From positions 1 to 23,109 of the forward strand of contig JAEZHW010000065.1 of NCBI GenBank assembly GCA_023436775.1: DNA of 23,109 nt, read 5' to 3'. A program made the position numbers and the translations under genes. This DNA comes from Actinomycetes bacterium. GTDB lineage: Bacteria; Actinomycetota; Actinomycetes; Actinomycetales; Microbacteriaceae. The notes below the pieces were generated by a model. That model searched no databases and was not told where the DNA came from. It saw nothing but the letters and a program-made list of their open reading frames with translations. Of the stretch, positions 1 to 7,109 are shown piece by piece; position 1 is the first letter of the stretch; each line of letters begins with the position of its first letter.

Positions 1-2
1 CC

Positions 3-125
3 TTCGCCCTGTGCGCGGCCGGGTTCACCCTCTTCTTCGGCCGCATCGGCGACCTGCTCGGCCGCAAACGCATCTTCCTCGGCAGCCTCGCGCTCCTCGG
101 CGTGGCCTCCCTCGTGGGCGGGGGG
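3..125 (+). pseudogene. Fragment of an MFS drug transporter (DHA2-like)
   Basis: About 41 codons read as a major facilitator segment: a hydrophobic helix, then the loop GRIGDLLGRKR, then another hydrophobic stretch. The loop is the family's motif A between helices 2 and 3, so this is the N-terminal part of a multidrug-type permease. It is not a whole gene: the beginning lies outside the window, and sensible protein stops at the homopolymer near 120. The frame then runs through proline and unrelated codons to a TAG at 201-203. Nearly every codon ends in G or C (AAA is the exception), which is more extreme than in the genes that follow. The fragment is either a decayed or truncated gene or, more likely, foreign or misjoined sequence. 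The family call is firm; substrate cannot be inferred. Confidence 0.6.
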
Positions 126-141
126 CCCCCCCCCCCCCCCC
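120..141. repeat. Homopolymer junction, six G then sixteen C
   Basis: Positions 120-125 are all G and 126-141 are all C. Transporter-like coding sequence stops exactly here, and on the other side begins ordinary upstream sequence of the TetR gene. Such a run at a change of content suggests a sequencing or assembly artefact, or a slippage-prone tract. Confidence 0.8.
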
Positions 142-167
142 ACCACCGTCAAGTTCCTGACACTTTC

Positions 168-179
168 CGACACCTGTCG
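168..179. promoter_or_regulatory. Possible TetR operator (inverted repeat)
   Basis: CGACA-CC-TGTCG is a perfect inverted repeat with 5-base arms, 33 bases upstream of the regulator's start codon. It is flanked by two direct copies of ACTTTCCG at 162-169 and 183-190, whose starts lie 21 bases apart, about two helical turns. TetR-family proteins usually bind such symmetric sites in their own promoters, so autoregulation is a reasonable inference but is not shown. Confidence 0.4.
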
Positions 180-200
180 TCGACTTTCCGGCCGGGCAGG

Positions 201-206
201 TAGGCT
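201..206 (+). promoter_or_regulatory. Candidate -10 box, leaderless tetR promoter
   Basis: TAGGCT fits the actinobacterial -10 pattern TANNNT and ends 6 bases before the ATG at 213. Transcription would then begin at or next to the start codon. No Shine-Dalgarno sequence is present. No clear -35 box is visible. Confidence 0.45.
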
Positions 207-212
207 GGTTCC

Positions 213-848
213 ATGTCCGAAACGATCGAGACCGATCCTGAGGCGCAGCTCCTCGCCATCGGTACGCGCATCGCCGCCGATCCTCGGGCTAGCCGCACCC
301 TGATGCTGCTCACCGACGCATTGCTGCGCCTCGTCCGCGACGGCGGCTTCGAGATCAGCGTCTCTGAGCTCTGCCGCGAGGCCGGCGTGCACCGCACCAC
401 CTTCTACGGCCACTACCCCAGCGTCGAGGCCTTCGCCGGTGACGTGTTCACGCGTGTGATCGATGAAATCGCCACTGTCTCGCCGGACCTGGCCGATGCG
501 CAGAATCCGGACCAGCTCGCCCGGCTCTACCGCGACACCTTCGCTGAGCTGCTGCGCCACATTGCCTCACTGCGCTACACCTACCAGCGGGTCGTGTCTT
601 CCCCGATCGGCCCGAGCTTCCGCTCGGCGCTGGCGCAGGCGCTGCACCGTCGCGTGCAGGCGATGCTGGCCTACTGGCAGGACCACGGCATCGCGGACAA
701 GCTCGATCTCGATCAGACCGCAGCATTCATTTCCGGCGCCTTCACCGGCTCGCTGATGGAATGGGTCGTCAGCGACAGCGACGACGTTGACGGCACCACC
801 GAGGCAGTCATGGATCTGCTGCCCCCGTGGTGGCCGCGCACGCACTAA
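213..848 (+). CDS. TetR/AcrR-family transcriptional regulator
   Basis: A 211-residue protein of the usual TetR size. The helix-turn-helix lies at about residues 47-68 (ISVSELCREAGVHRTTFYGHY), preceded by helix 1 at about 29-43. The remaining residues form the variable helical ligand-binding and dimer domain. Such proteins are cytoplasmic dimers that usually repress nearby efflux or metabolic genes until a small molecule binds. The natural target cannot be read here: the only upstream material is the transporter fragment, which may not truly be adjacent. The ATG at 213 lacks a Shine-Dalgarno sequence but has TAGGCT six bases before it, suggesting a leaderless message. The stop codon overlaps the stop of the FKBP gene on the other strand by four bases. 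Family assignment is secure; ligand and regulon are unknown. Confidence 0.9.
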   Translation: MSETIETDPEAQLLAIGTRIAADPRASRTLMLLTDALLRLVRDGGFEISVSELCREAGVHRTTFYGHYPSVEAFAGDVFTRVIDEIATVSPDLADAQNPDQLARLYRDTFAELLRHIASLRYTYQRVVSSPIGPSFRSALAQALHRRVQAMLAYWQDHGIADKLDLDQTAAFISGAFTGSLMEWVVSDSDDVDGTTEAVMDLLPPWWPRTH

Positions 849-1822
849 GCCGCGTCGAGAATATCGATCACAAAGATCAGCGTGTCGTCCGCCTCGATAC
901 CGATCGACGGCACGCCCCCCTGCGGACCGTAGGCCATGTCCGGCGGCACAATCACGATCACCTGCGAGCCGATGGTCTGTCCAGCGATCGCCTCGGTGAA
1001 GCCTGGGACGACCTCCAGCAGTGAGAAGCTCGTCGGAGTACCGCGGCCCCAGCTGGAGTCGAAGACCTGGCCGGTACGCCAGTTCACGCCCGAGTACTGC
1101 ACCAGCACGTCGGCGTCGTCAGCGACGACCGCGCCGCTGCCCTTCTTGAGCACGGCGAGGCGGAACTCGGCCGGTGCGGCACCCTCCGGCACGGTGACCG
1201 TCGGGGCACCATCGGCGTCCAGGGTCACGGTCGGAAAGCCGGCCACCGGCTCCTGGTCAACGCCGTCGGCACGCGTCACCTGCTTGCCAAGCACCTTCAG
1301 CAGCACCACGATGGACTCGTTCGGGCCCACGCCGATCGCCTCGTACCCTTCCTCACCGAAGGTGTCCTCCGGGGAGAGCACGGCCAGCGCCTCGCCGCCC
1401 ACATTGAGGCAGCCGAGGGCGTCGACGAAGCCGGGCAGTACGCTGCCGTGCTTGACCGGGAAGGTCTGCACCTGGGTCGAGTCGGCGAACCCGAAGCGGT
1501 CCAGCTCAGTACCGTCGCTACCGTTCGCGATCACCATGGCAACACGGACCGTGTCACCCTCGTTGATCGCCTCACCGTCACCCGGGTTCAGTACGGTGCG
1601 CTCACTCTCGGTCACCGACACCGCGCCTGGCAAGGTGAGCTTCGGGTCAGCGTCGTCCGACACCTGAATCGACGAGGCGGTGGACCCCTCAGGCAGGCAG
1701 GTCACCCCGCGCGCGAGCGGCGTTTCTGGATCAGTCTCGGAGTCCGTCGCCGACGCGCACGCCGTCAGGCCCAACATGCCGACAACGCTCGCCGCTACCA
1801 CAACCGCACGCACTCGCTTCAC
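845..1822 (-). CDS. FKBP-type peptidyl-prolyl isomerase lipoprotein, two FKBP-like domains
   Basis: A 325-residue exported lipoprotein. The first 21 residues are a signal peptide with a basic start and hydrophobic core, ending in lipobox LTAC with the lipidated cysteine at 22. The C-terminal domain (about 221-325) is a recognisable FKBP fold with the pocket motifs VQYSG, VFDSSW, VVPGF, MAYGP and LIFVIDIL, so cis-trans prolyl isomerase activity in the cell envelope is likely. Residues about 76-180 look like a second, diverged FKBP domain (KHGSVLPGFVDAL, then GVGPNESIVVLLKV) that lacks several pocket residues and may only bind or chaperone. The GTG start is chosen because AGAGGTGG lies just upstream. 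It follows der by 90 bases and could be read from the same message, although a hairpin lies between them. The client protein is unknown. Confidence 0.9.
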   Translation of the reverse strand: MKRVRAVVVAASVVGMLGLTACASATDSETDPETPLARGVTCLPEGSTASSIQVSDDADPKLTLPGAVSVTESERTVLNPGDGEAINEGDTVRVAMVIANGSDGTELDRFGFADSTQVQTFPVKHGSVLPGFVDALGCLNVGGEALAVLSPEDTFGEEGYEAIGVGPNESIVVLLKVLGKQVTRADGVDQEPVAGFPTVTLDADGAPTVTVPEGAAPAEFRLAVLKKGSGAVVADDADVLVQYSGVNWRTGQVFDSSWGRGTPTSFSLLEVVPGFTEAIAGQTIGSQVIVIVPPDMAYGPQGGVPSIGIEADDTLIFVIDILDAA

Positions 1823-1877
1823 TTGGCCACCTCTCGTTCACGTCGGCCACGATCGGCGGCCCCCAGCAGTCTCCCAC

Positions 1878-1895
1878 GCCCGGCTATGGCCGGGC
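1878..1895. terminator. Hairpin between der and the FKBP gene
   Basis: GCCCGGC-TATG-GCCGGGC is a perfect 7-pair stem with a 4-base loop in the 90-base gap after der. On the minus strand no T-run follows, so it is not a classical intrinsic terminator. It may be a partial terminator, or a processing or stability element that lowers FKBP expression relative to der. Confidence 0.4.
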
Positions 1896-1912
1896 TGTGC
1901 ACCGTCCCGCGG

Positions 1913-3427
1913 CTACTTCTTCGGTCCGCGACGTTCGCGCACGCGCATGTTGAGCACGATGGGCGTGCCCTCGAAGCCGTAGACCTCGCGCAGGCGGCGC
2001 TGAATGAAGCGACGGTAGCCCGGGTCCAGGAAGCCGGTGGTGAACAGCACGAACGTCGGCGGGCGGCTCGAGGCCTGCGTTCCAAACAGGATGCGCGGCT
2101 GCTTGCCACCGCGCAGCGGGTGCGGGTGTGCGGCGGTGAGCTCGGCCAGCAGGGCGTTGAACTTGCCGGTCGGGATGCGGCGGTCCCAGTTCTCCAGGGC
2201 CAGTTCCAGCGCGGGCACGAGCTTCTCGAGGTGGCGGCCGGTCTTCGCCGAAATGTTCACCCGCGGGGCCCAGGCCACATGCGCCAGGTCCTGCTCGATC
2301 TCGCGCTCCAAGTACCGGCGTCGGTCATCGTCCAGCAGATCCCACTTGTTGAAGGCGAGCACCAGTGCGCGACCGGACTCCAGCACCAGATCGATAATGC
2401 GAACGTCCTGCTCGCTGATCGGCTCGGTCACGTCCAGCAGCACCACGGCCACTTCCGCCTTTTCCAGGGCGGCGCTGGTGCGCAGCGAGGCGTAGAAGTC
2501 GGCGCCGTGCTGCATGTGCACGCGACGGCGGATACCAGCGGTGTCCACGAAGCGCCACGGCTTGCCCATGATCTCGACCAGCTCGTCCACGGGGTCGCGG
2601 GTGGTGCCGGCGAGGTCGTTGACGACCACGCGCTCCTCCCCCGCTGCCTTGTTGAGCAGGCTCGACTTGCCCACGTTCGGTCGGCCCAAAATCGCGACTC
2701 GGCGCGGACCGCCAAACTCGCGCTTGGCCACCGCAGAGGTCTCCGGCAGGATCTCCATCACCTTGTCGAGCAGGTCCGCGACACCGCGGCCGTGCATGCT
2801 CGACACCGGCCACGGCTCGCCGAGGCCCAGGCCCCACAGTTCCGCGGCCAGGTGCTCCTGGGCGATGTCGTCAATCTTGTTGGCCACCAGCAGTACCGGA
2901 CGCTTGCTACGGCGCAGCATACGCACGACGTGCTCGTCGGTGGAGGTGGCGCCCACGGTCGCATCCACGACGAACAGCACCGCGTCGGCGAGTTCGACCG
3001 CGACCTCGGCCTGCGCCGCGACCGAGGCGTCGATGCCCTTTGCGTCCGGCTCCCAACCACCCGTGTCCACAATCGTGAAGGGACGGCCGAGCCACTCGGC
3101 ACGGTAGCTCACGCGGTCACGCGTGACACCCGGGGTGTCCTCCACCACGGCCTCACGGCGACCGAGCACACGGTTCACCAGCGAGCTCTTCCCCACGTTC
3201 GGGCGGCCAACGATAGCGAGCACCGGCAGGGCCGGAAGCGAGATGATGCCGTCCTCACCCTGCTCGGCGGCGTGCAGGAGCGCCAGGTCCTCATCCTCGA
3301 GTTCGTACTCGGAAAGTCCCTGCAGTAGGCCCGCGGCGCGCGCCTCCGCCTGCTTGTCGTCCACTGCGGCCAGCCGCTCGGCCAGTCCGGGATCGACCTC
3401 AGGGAAGTCGTCGTCCACGTCGCTCAT
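1913..3427 (-). CDS. der: Ribosome assembly GTPase Der (EngA)
   Basis: A 504-residue GTPase with the double G-domain found only in Der. Domain 1 has the P-loop GRPNVGKSS at 74-82, DTPG at 97-100 and NKID at 183-186. Domain 2 has GRPNVGKSS at 248-256, DTAG at 295-298 and NKWD at 360-363. The C-terminal KH-like domain (about 390-500) ends in a basic tail, RVRERRGPKK. Der binds the 50S subunit late in its assembly and is generally essential. Residues 1-68 are an acidic extension of the kind seen in actinobacterial Der. The ATG at 3427 is preferred because GAGGTGG precedes it. The frame stays open 56 codons further upstream and would overlap the end of cmk, but that extension reads like non-coding sequence. 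Confidence 0.97.
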   Translation of the reverse strand: MSDVDDDFPEVDPGLAERLAAVDDKQAEARAAGLLQGLSEYELEDEDLALLHAAEQGEDGIISLPALPVLAIVGRPNVGKSSLVNRVLGRREAVVEDTPGVTRDRVSYRAEWLGRPFTIVDTGGWEPDAKGIDASVAAQAEVAVELADAVLFVVDATVGATSTDEHVVRMLRRSKRPVLLVANKIDDIAQEHLAAELWGLGLGEPWPVSSMHGRGVADLLDKVMEILPETSAVAKREFGGPRRVAILGRPNVGKSSLLNKAAGEERVVVNDLAGTTRDPVDELVEIMGKPWRFVDTAGIRRRVHMQHGADFYASLRTSAALEKAEVAVVLLDVTEPISEQDVRIIDLVLESGRALVLAFNKWDLLDDDRRRYLEREIEQDLAHVAWAPRVNISAKTGRHLEKLVPALELALENWDRRIPTGKFNALLAELTAAHPHPLRGGKQPRILFGTQASSRPPTFVLFTTGFLDPGYRRFIQRRLREVYGFEGTPIVLNMRVRERRGPKK

Positions 3428-3478
3428 GCAATCCACCTCATCTGTGTTTGGGCACGGCAAAGCGCGCCCCACCTTACG

Positions 3479-3484
3479 AGGGTA
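3479..3484 (-). promoter_or_regulatory. Weak candidate -10 box for der
   Basis: The 115-base gap between cmk and der contains TACCCT on the minus strand, matching TANNNT, about 50 bases before the der start. It would give der its own message with a short leader carrying the GAGGTGG site. No convincing -35 box is seen, so read-through from cmk is equally possible. Confidence 0.25.
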
Positions 3485-3542
3485 GCCGATCCCGGCCGGA
3501 TATCCTCCGTGCAGCCTCGCCGAGACGACCCAGCGCGCTGCG

Positions 3543-4223
3543 CTATCCCGCGCTGCGTGCCTCGGCGACGATGCCCAGCACTGTCTGCACGACATCCTCG
3601 AACTGCAGCGTCGTGGTGTCGACCGTGATCACACCGTCCGCGGCGGACGTGAAGTTGACCATCTTCGAGTCCGCGGCATCGCGAGCCGCGATCGCGGCAG
3701 CGACCGTCTCGACCGCACCAGCGGCGCCGGTGAGTTCACCGGCGCGGCGGGCGGCTCGCACCTCCTCGCTGGCGGTCAGCAGTAGACGGACCGGAGCATC
3801 CGGGGTGACCACGGTGGTGATGTCGCGCCCTTCCACCACGATCCCGGCCGCACCGGACTCGCGGATCAGGCGACGGAACAAATCCACCATGAAGGCACGC
3901 ACCGGCGGCAGTTGTGCGGTCGCAGAAGCCGCGGCAGCGCTGCGCGGCTCACGAATGGCCTCGGTCACATCTTCACGGCCGACGCGCACGAAATACTCAT
4001 CTGGATCGGTGCCAATCGCATAGTCGAAGGCATCCAGCGCAGCGATCACCGACTCGCCGTCGTTTGGATCGACGCCCGCGTCCAGCAGCATCCAGCCGAA
4101 GGCACGGTACGAGGCGCCGGTGTCGAGGTAGCGGAAGCCGAGGCGACGCGCCACCTCCTTCGACACGCTCGACTTGCCGCTCCCGGCCGGTCCATCAATC
4201 GCGATGACGAAGGGGTCGCTCAT
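3543..4223 (-). CDS. cmk: Cytidylate kinase (CMP/dCMP kinase)
   Basis: A 226-residue kinase that passes phosphate from ATP to CMP and dCMP, feeding RNA and DNA synthesis in the cytoplasm. The P-loop GPAGSGKSS is at residues 11-19. The family motif around YLDTGASYR follows, then VEGRDITTVVTPDAPVRLLLTA, equivalent to the conserved GRDIGTVVFPDA region with its substrate-binding arginine. Length is typical. The ATG at 4223 overlaps the tyrA stop in the sequence ATGA and has GGAGG eight bases upstream, which argues for coupling to tyrA and against a TTG five codons earlier. Downstream, der follows after 115 bases. The cmk-der pair is common across bacteria. Confidence 0.96.
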   Translation of the reverse strand: MSDPFVIAIDGPAGSGKSSVSKEVARRLGFRYLDTGASYRAFGWMLLDAGVDPNDGESVIAALDAFDYAIGTDPDEYFVRVGREDVTEAIREPRSAAAASATAQLPPVRAFMVDLFRRLIRESGAAGIVVEGRDITTVVTPDAPVRLLLTASEEVRAARRAGELTGAAGAVETVAAAIAARDAADSKMVNFTSAADGVITVDTTTLQFEDVVQTVLGIVAEARSAG

Positions 4224-5314
4224 CCGGCGATCCTCCAACCACGCTCGGTCAGCGCATCCCTCAGACCAGTGGCGACCGCGGGCAGCACCGCCACTTCGAC
4301 GATGCCGAGTTCCGCGCCCGGGGAGTGCTCGAGCCGTAGGTCTTCCAAGTTCACACCGAGCTCGCCGATCTCGGTCAGCAGCGCTGCCAACTGTCCTGGC
4401 CGGTCGTCGATCAGCACGGTCACTGTCGTAAAGCGCGAGGTCGAACCGTGCTTGCCCGGGATTCGCGCCACACCGGCGTTGCCCGCGGTGAGCACCTCAG
4501 CGACAGTGCGTCGCGCCCCTGGCGCGTCGAGGTCGGTGAGTGCGGCAATGAGACCGTCCAAGTCATCGCGCAGCGAGCGCAGGATGCGAACCACCGGCTC
4601 GGCGTTCGCCCCCAGAATCTGCTGCCACAGACCCGGGTCGCTGGCCGCCACGCGGGTCACATCACGCAGCCCACCACCGGCCAGGCCGACGGCTGCATCC
4701 TGCGCGTCCACAAGACGGGCCGCGGTGAGGCTGGAGACCAACTGCGGGACGTGCGAAATCAGCGCCACCGCTTCGTCGTGTTCGGCGGCGTCCATCTCGA
4801 TTGGCAGCGCGCCGAGGTCCATGATCAGGTCCTCAACCGCGGCCCCCTCGCGGTAACCGATCGCGTCATGTCCGGCCACCACCCAGGGACGTCCGACAAA
4901 CAGGTCGGCGCGACCGGCCGAGGGGCCGCCACGCTCACGGCCCGCCAAGGGATGGCTGCCGAGGTAGCGCGAGATGTCCGCCCCGCGATCCCGCAGTGAC
5001 TGCAGCGGGGCAAGCTTGACACTGGCCACATCGGTGACTAGCGCCTTCGGGTAGGCCTCGAGTTCGGCTGCGACCACGTCGGCAACCGCATCCGGCGGCA
5101 CGGAGACCACAATCAGGGTGGGCTCATCGCCCGGCTGGGCGAGGCGGCCAGCGCCATAATCCGCAGCAAGCCGCACGTTCGCAGCCGAGGCATCATCCAG
5201 GATCACCTCGATACCGCGGGCGCGCAGGCCCAGGCCGATGCTGGTCCCAATCAGGCCGGTACCGACGATGCGGACCGGGCCGACCAAACGCGTTGCACTC
5301 ACCGGTTGTGTCAC
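4220..5314 (-). CDS. tyrA: Prephenate dehydrogenase with C-terminal ACT domain
   Basis: A 364-residue enzyme of tyrosine synthesis that oxidises and decarboxylates prephenate to 4-hydroxyphenylpyruvate, using NAD(P)+. The N-terminal Rossmann fold has GTGLIGTSIG at 18-27. Conserved histidines in HPLAG (121-125) and SHVPQL (187-192) match the family's catalytic region, and the helical dimer domain runs to about 285. Residues about 293-364 form an ACT domain (TVTVLIDDRPGQLAALL), usually the site of tyrosine feedback control. The GTG start lies nine bases after the rluB stop and has no good Shine-Dalgarno site; TAGGCT stands six bases before it. The gene overlaps cmk by four bases. An aromatic gene inside this ribosome and segregation block is typical of Micrococcales. 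Confidence 0.94.
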   Translation of the reverse strand: MTQPVSATRLVGPVRIVGTGLIGTSIGLGLRARGIEVILDDASAANVRLAADYGAGRLAQPGDEPTLIVVSVPPDAVADVVAAELEAYPKALVTDVASVKLAPLQSLRDRGADISRYLGSHPLAGRERGGPSAGRADLFVGRPWVVAGHDAIGYREGAAVEDLIMDLGALPIEMDAAEHDEAVALISHVPQLVSSLTAARLVDAQDAAVGLAGGGLRDVTRVAASDPGLWQQILGANAEPVVRILRSLRDDLDGLIAALTDLDAPGARRTVAEVLTAGNAGVARIPGKHGSTSRFTTVTVLIDDRPGQLAALLTEIGELGVNLEDLRLEHSPGAELGIVEVAVLPAVATGLRDALTERGWRIAG

Positions 5315-5320
5315 TCCAGC

Positions 5321-5326
5321 AGCCTA
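5321..5326 (-). promoter_or_regulatory. TAGGCT six bases before tyrA start
   Basis: On the minus strand TAGGCT-N6-GTG has the spacing of a leaderless -10 box. Here the TAG is also the rluB stop codon and the upstream sequence is very GC-rich with no -35 box, so chance is a real alternative. It is listed because the same arrangement occurs at three other genes in the window. Confidence 0.25.
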
Positions 5327-6460
5327 GCGCCCGCGCGCGCCGCCCGGCCTACGCCCAGGCCTGCTCGTCCCGGACTTGCCGGTGCTGGACTTGCCAGTGA
5401 TGGACTTGCCGCCACCGGACTTGCCGGTGCTGGACTTGCCGGTGCTCGGCTTCCCGGTGCTCGGCTTCCCGGTGCTCGACTCCCCGCCACCCGACTTCGT
5501 TGCGGACTTCTGCCCCTTGGCCGCAGGTCGCTTCGGCGCAGCATCGCTCGCCGGCGCAGCCCCCCACTGGGAACTGCCCCGTGCTGTCGGCCCGGCCACG
5601 GCGTTGCGCTCCGGCGTACCACCACGTGCCACCGAGAGCAGTGCGCCAAGTTCCTTCTTGGTCAGCTCCCGCGTCGCGCCCACCGCCAGGGGGCCGAGGG
5701 TCAGCGGACCGAAGCGACGACGCACCAGCGCGGCCACCGGGTGCCCAACCGCGTCGAACATACGCCGCACGATGCGGTTTCTGCCCGAGTGCAGTGTCAC
5801 CTCGACGATGGTCGAGGGGCGGTTGCCTGCCTTCTGGTCCACGATTCGCGCCTTGTCTGCGGCAATGGGCCCATCCTCAAGCTCAATGCCCTCAAGCAAC
5901 AGACGGATCGTCGCCGGGGTCACCAGCCCCGCAACGGTCGCCAGGTACGTCTTCTCAACACCAAAGGACGGATGCGCCAGCGTATGCGCCAGCGCGCCGT
6001 CATTCGTCAGCAGCAGCAAGCCGCTAGTTTCCGAATCGAGGCGGCCGACGTTGAACAGCCTCGCCCCATAACGTTCGGTGAACTGCCGCAGATCCGGCCG
6101 CCCCTCCTCATCGTTCAGGGTCGAGACCACCCCCAGCGGCTTGTTCAACATCACGTAGATGCGGCTGTTGTCGAGTTGGATCGGGCGACCGTCCACCTCA
6201 ACCTGGTCGGTCTCCGGGTGAATCCGAGTGCCCAGCTCACGGCGCACCTCGCCGTTGACTTTCACGCGGCCAGCGACGATGTATTCCTCACAGACGCGAC
6301 GCGAGGCGACTCCAGCGGCAGCGAGCACCTTCTGCAGCCGCTCCCCCTCCGGATGCGCGTCCGATGCCTCGGCCACGGCCCCGTCTGCCGTGCCGACGCC
6401 GAAGTGCGCGAGGAGATCCTCAACGTCGCCCTTGGAGCGGCGAGAGTCCCTAGCGGACAC
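5324..6460 (-). CDS. rluB: 23S rRNA pseudouridine synthase (RluB family) with repetitive lysine-rich tail
   Basis: A 378-residue enzyme of the RsuA/RluB/RluE family that turns a uridine of rRNA into pseudouridine, probably U2605 of 23S rRNA in E. coli numbering. The S4 RNA-binding domain is at about residues 41-80 (RLQKVLAAAGVASRR). The catalytic core contains VGRLDSETSGLLLL with the catalytic aspartate at about 142, then KTYLATV and HSGRNRIVRRMF. The enzyme proper ends near residue 280. The last 100 residues are low-complexity, with seven 5-residue units of the STGKS type, then an arginine-rich end. The GTG at 6460 is chosen because GAGGGGG lies just upstream; it overlaps scpB by 11 bases. 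Which uridine is modified is inferred from the family. Confidence 0.92.
   Translation of the reverse strand: MSARDSRRSKGDVEDLLAHFGVGTADGAVAEASDAHPEGERLQKVLAAAGVASRRVCEEYIVAGRVKVNGEVRRELGTRIHPETDQVEVDGRPIQLDNSRIYVMLNKPLGVVSTLNDEEGRPDLRQFTERYGARLFNVGRLDSETSGLLLLTNDGALAHTLAHPSFGVEKTYLATVAGLVTPATIRLLLEGIELEDGPIAADKARIVDQKAGNRPSTIVEVTLHSGRNRIVRRMFDAVGHPVAALVRRRFGPLTLGPLAVGATRELTKKELGALLSVARGGTPERNAVAGPTARGSSQWGAAPASDAAPKRPAAKGQKSATKSGGGESSTGKPSTGKPSTGKSSTGKSGGGKSITGKSSTGKSGTSRPGRRPGGARGR
5372..5476 (-). repeat. Seven in-frame 15-base tandem repeats in rluB tail
   Basis: Seven consecutive 15-base units encode STGKP, STGKP, STGKS, STGKS, GGGKS, ITGKS and STGKS, residues 329-363 of RluB. Copies differ by a few bases. 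Because each unit is five codons, copy-number change by slippage keeps the frame, making this a plausible variable-number locus. Confidence 0.85.
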
Positions 6461-7109
6461 CGTCCACCCCCTCGAAACCGTCGGAGCCATCCGGCAGCAG
6501 CGGCGAGATCTTCGGCAACTCATCCAGGGAATTCAGTCCGAGGTGACTGAGCAGTGCGTCCGTGGTGCCGTAGTGGATGGCGCCAGTTTCGGGATCGGTG
6601 TAGGCCTCCTCGATGAGCCCACGGCTGAGCAGAGTGCGTACCACGCTGTCCACGTTCACCGCGCGAATCGCGGCCACCTGGCCACGGCTAATCGGCTGCT
6701 TGTATGCGATGACCGCCAGGGTCTCGAGTGCCGCCTGGCTGAGGCGCGAGGGGCTCGCCTGCACCAGCATGCCCGCGATCAAGTCGTCGTGTTCGGCGCG
6801 GGCATAGAGACGCCAGCCTCCAGCGACCTCGCGCAGTTCGAAGGCTCGGCGCACGCTGCCATCCTCGCCGTCATAGTCCGCTCGCAGGCGTGCGATGGCG
6901 GCGCGTACGGCCCGCACCGGCTGCGCGGTCGCGGTCGCGATCGCCACCACTGACAGCGGCTCGTCCGCAATGATCAGCAGCGCCTCAACGGCCCGGTCGA
7001 GCTCCTCCGGGCTGAGCACGATCCGCTCCACCTCGGGTGCTTCCATGCCCGCCAGGGTGGGCTCCGCCTCGACGGTTTCCACCTCGTCGGCCTCAGGTTC
7101 AACGGTCAT
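6450..7109 (-). CDS. scpB: Segregation and condensation protein B
   Basis: A 219-residue partner of ScpA and SMC. ScpB dimers bind ScpA and shape the SMC complex that compacts and resolves sister chromosomes. The protein has the two winged-helix domains of the family, at about 33-112 and 120-205. The most conserved stretch, LETLAVIAYKQPISRGQ at about 128-144, opens the second domain. Residues 1-30 are an acidic disordered extension. The ATG at 7109 has GGGAG upstream and overlaps the end of scpA by 11 bases. An ATG ten codons earlier is possible, but its GGAG is too close to the start. The gene also overlaps rluB, so parA to rluB looks like one coupled transcription unit. No smc gene is in the window. 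Confidence 0.95.
   Translation of the reverse strand: MTVEPEADEVETVEAEPTLAGMEAPEVERIVLSPEELDRAVEALLIIADEPLSVVAIATATAQPVRAVRAAIARLRADYDGEDGSVRRAFELREVAGGWRLYARAEHDDLIAGMLVQASPSRLSQAALETLAVIAYKQPISRGQVAAIRAVNVDSVVRTLLSRGLIEEAYTDPETGAIHYGTTDALLSHLGLNSLDELPKISPLLPDGSDGFEGVDGVR

Noticed and set aside
1..848. MFS transporter plus TetR as an efflux operon
   Set aside because: The transporter is only a fragment ending in a homopolymer, so adjacency may be artificial.
1448..3328. A 626-codon open frame on the plus strand opposite der
   Set aside because: It is antisense to a clear Der GTPase and translates to a His-, Arg- and Gln-rich sequence without motifs, typical of the complement of high-GC coding DNA.
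3428..3595. Possible 56-residue N-terminal extension of Der
   Set aside because: It would overlap the end of cmk, reads as Cys/Arg-rich noise, and a good ribosome site precedes the internal ATG at 3427.
5306..6550. A 414-codon plus-strand frame with a GLAGAGLA-type repeat start
   Set aside because: The repeats are the complement of the RluB STGKS tail; the frame is a shadow.
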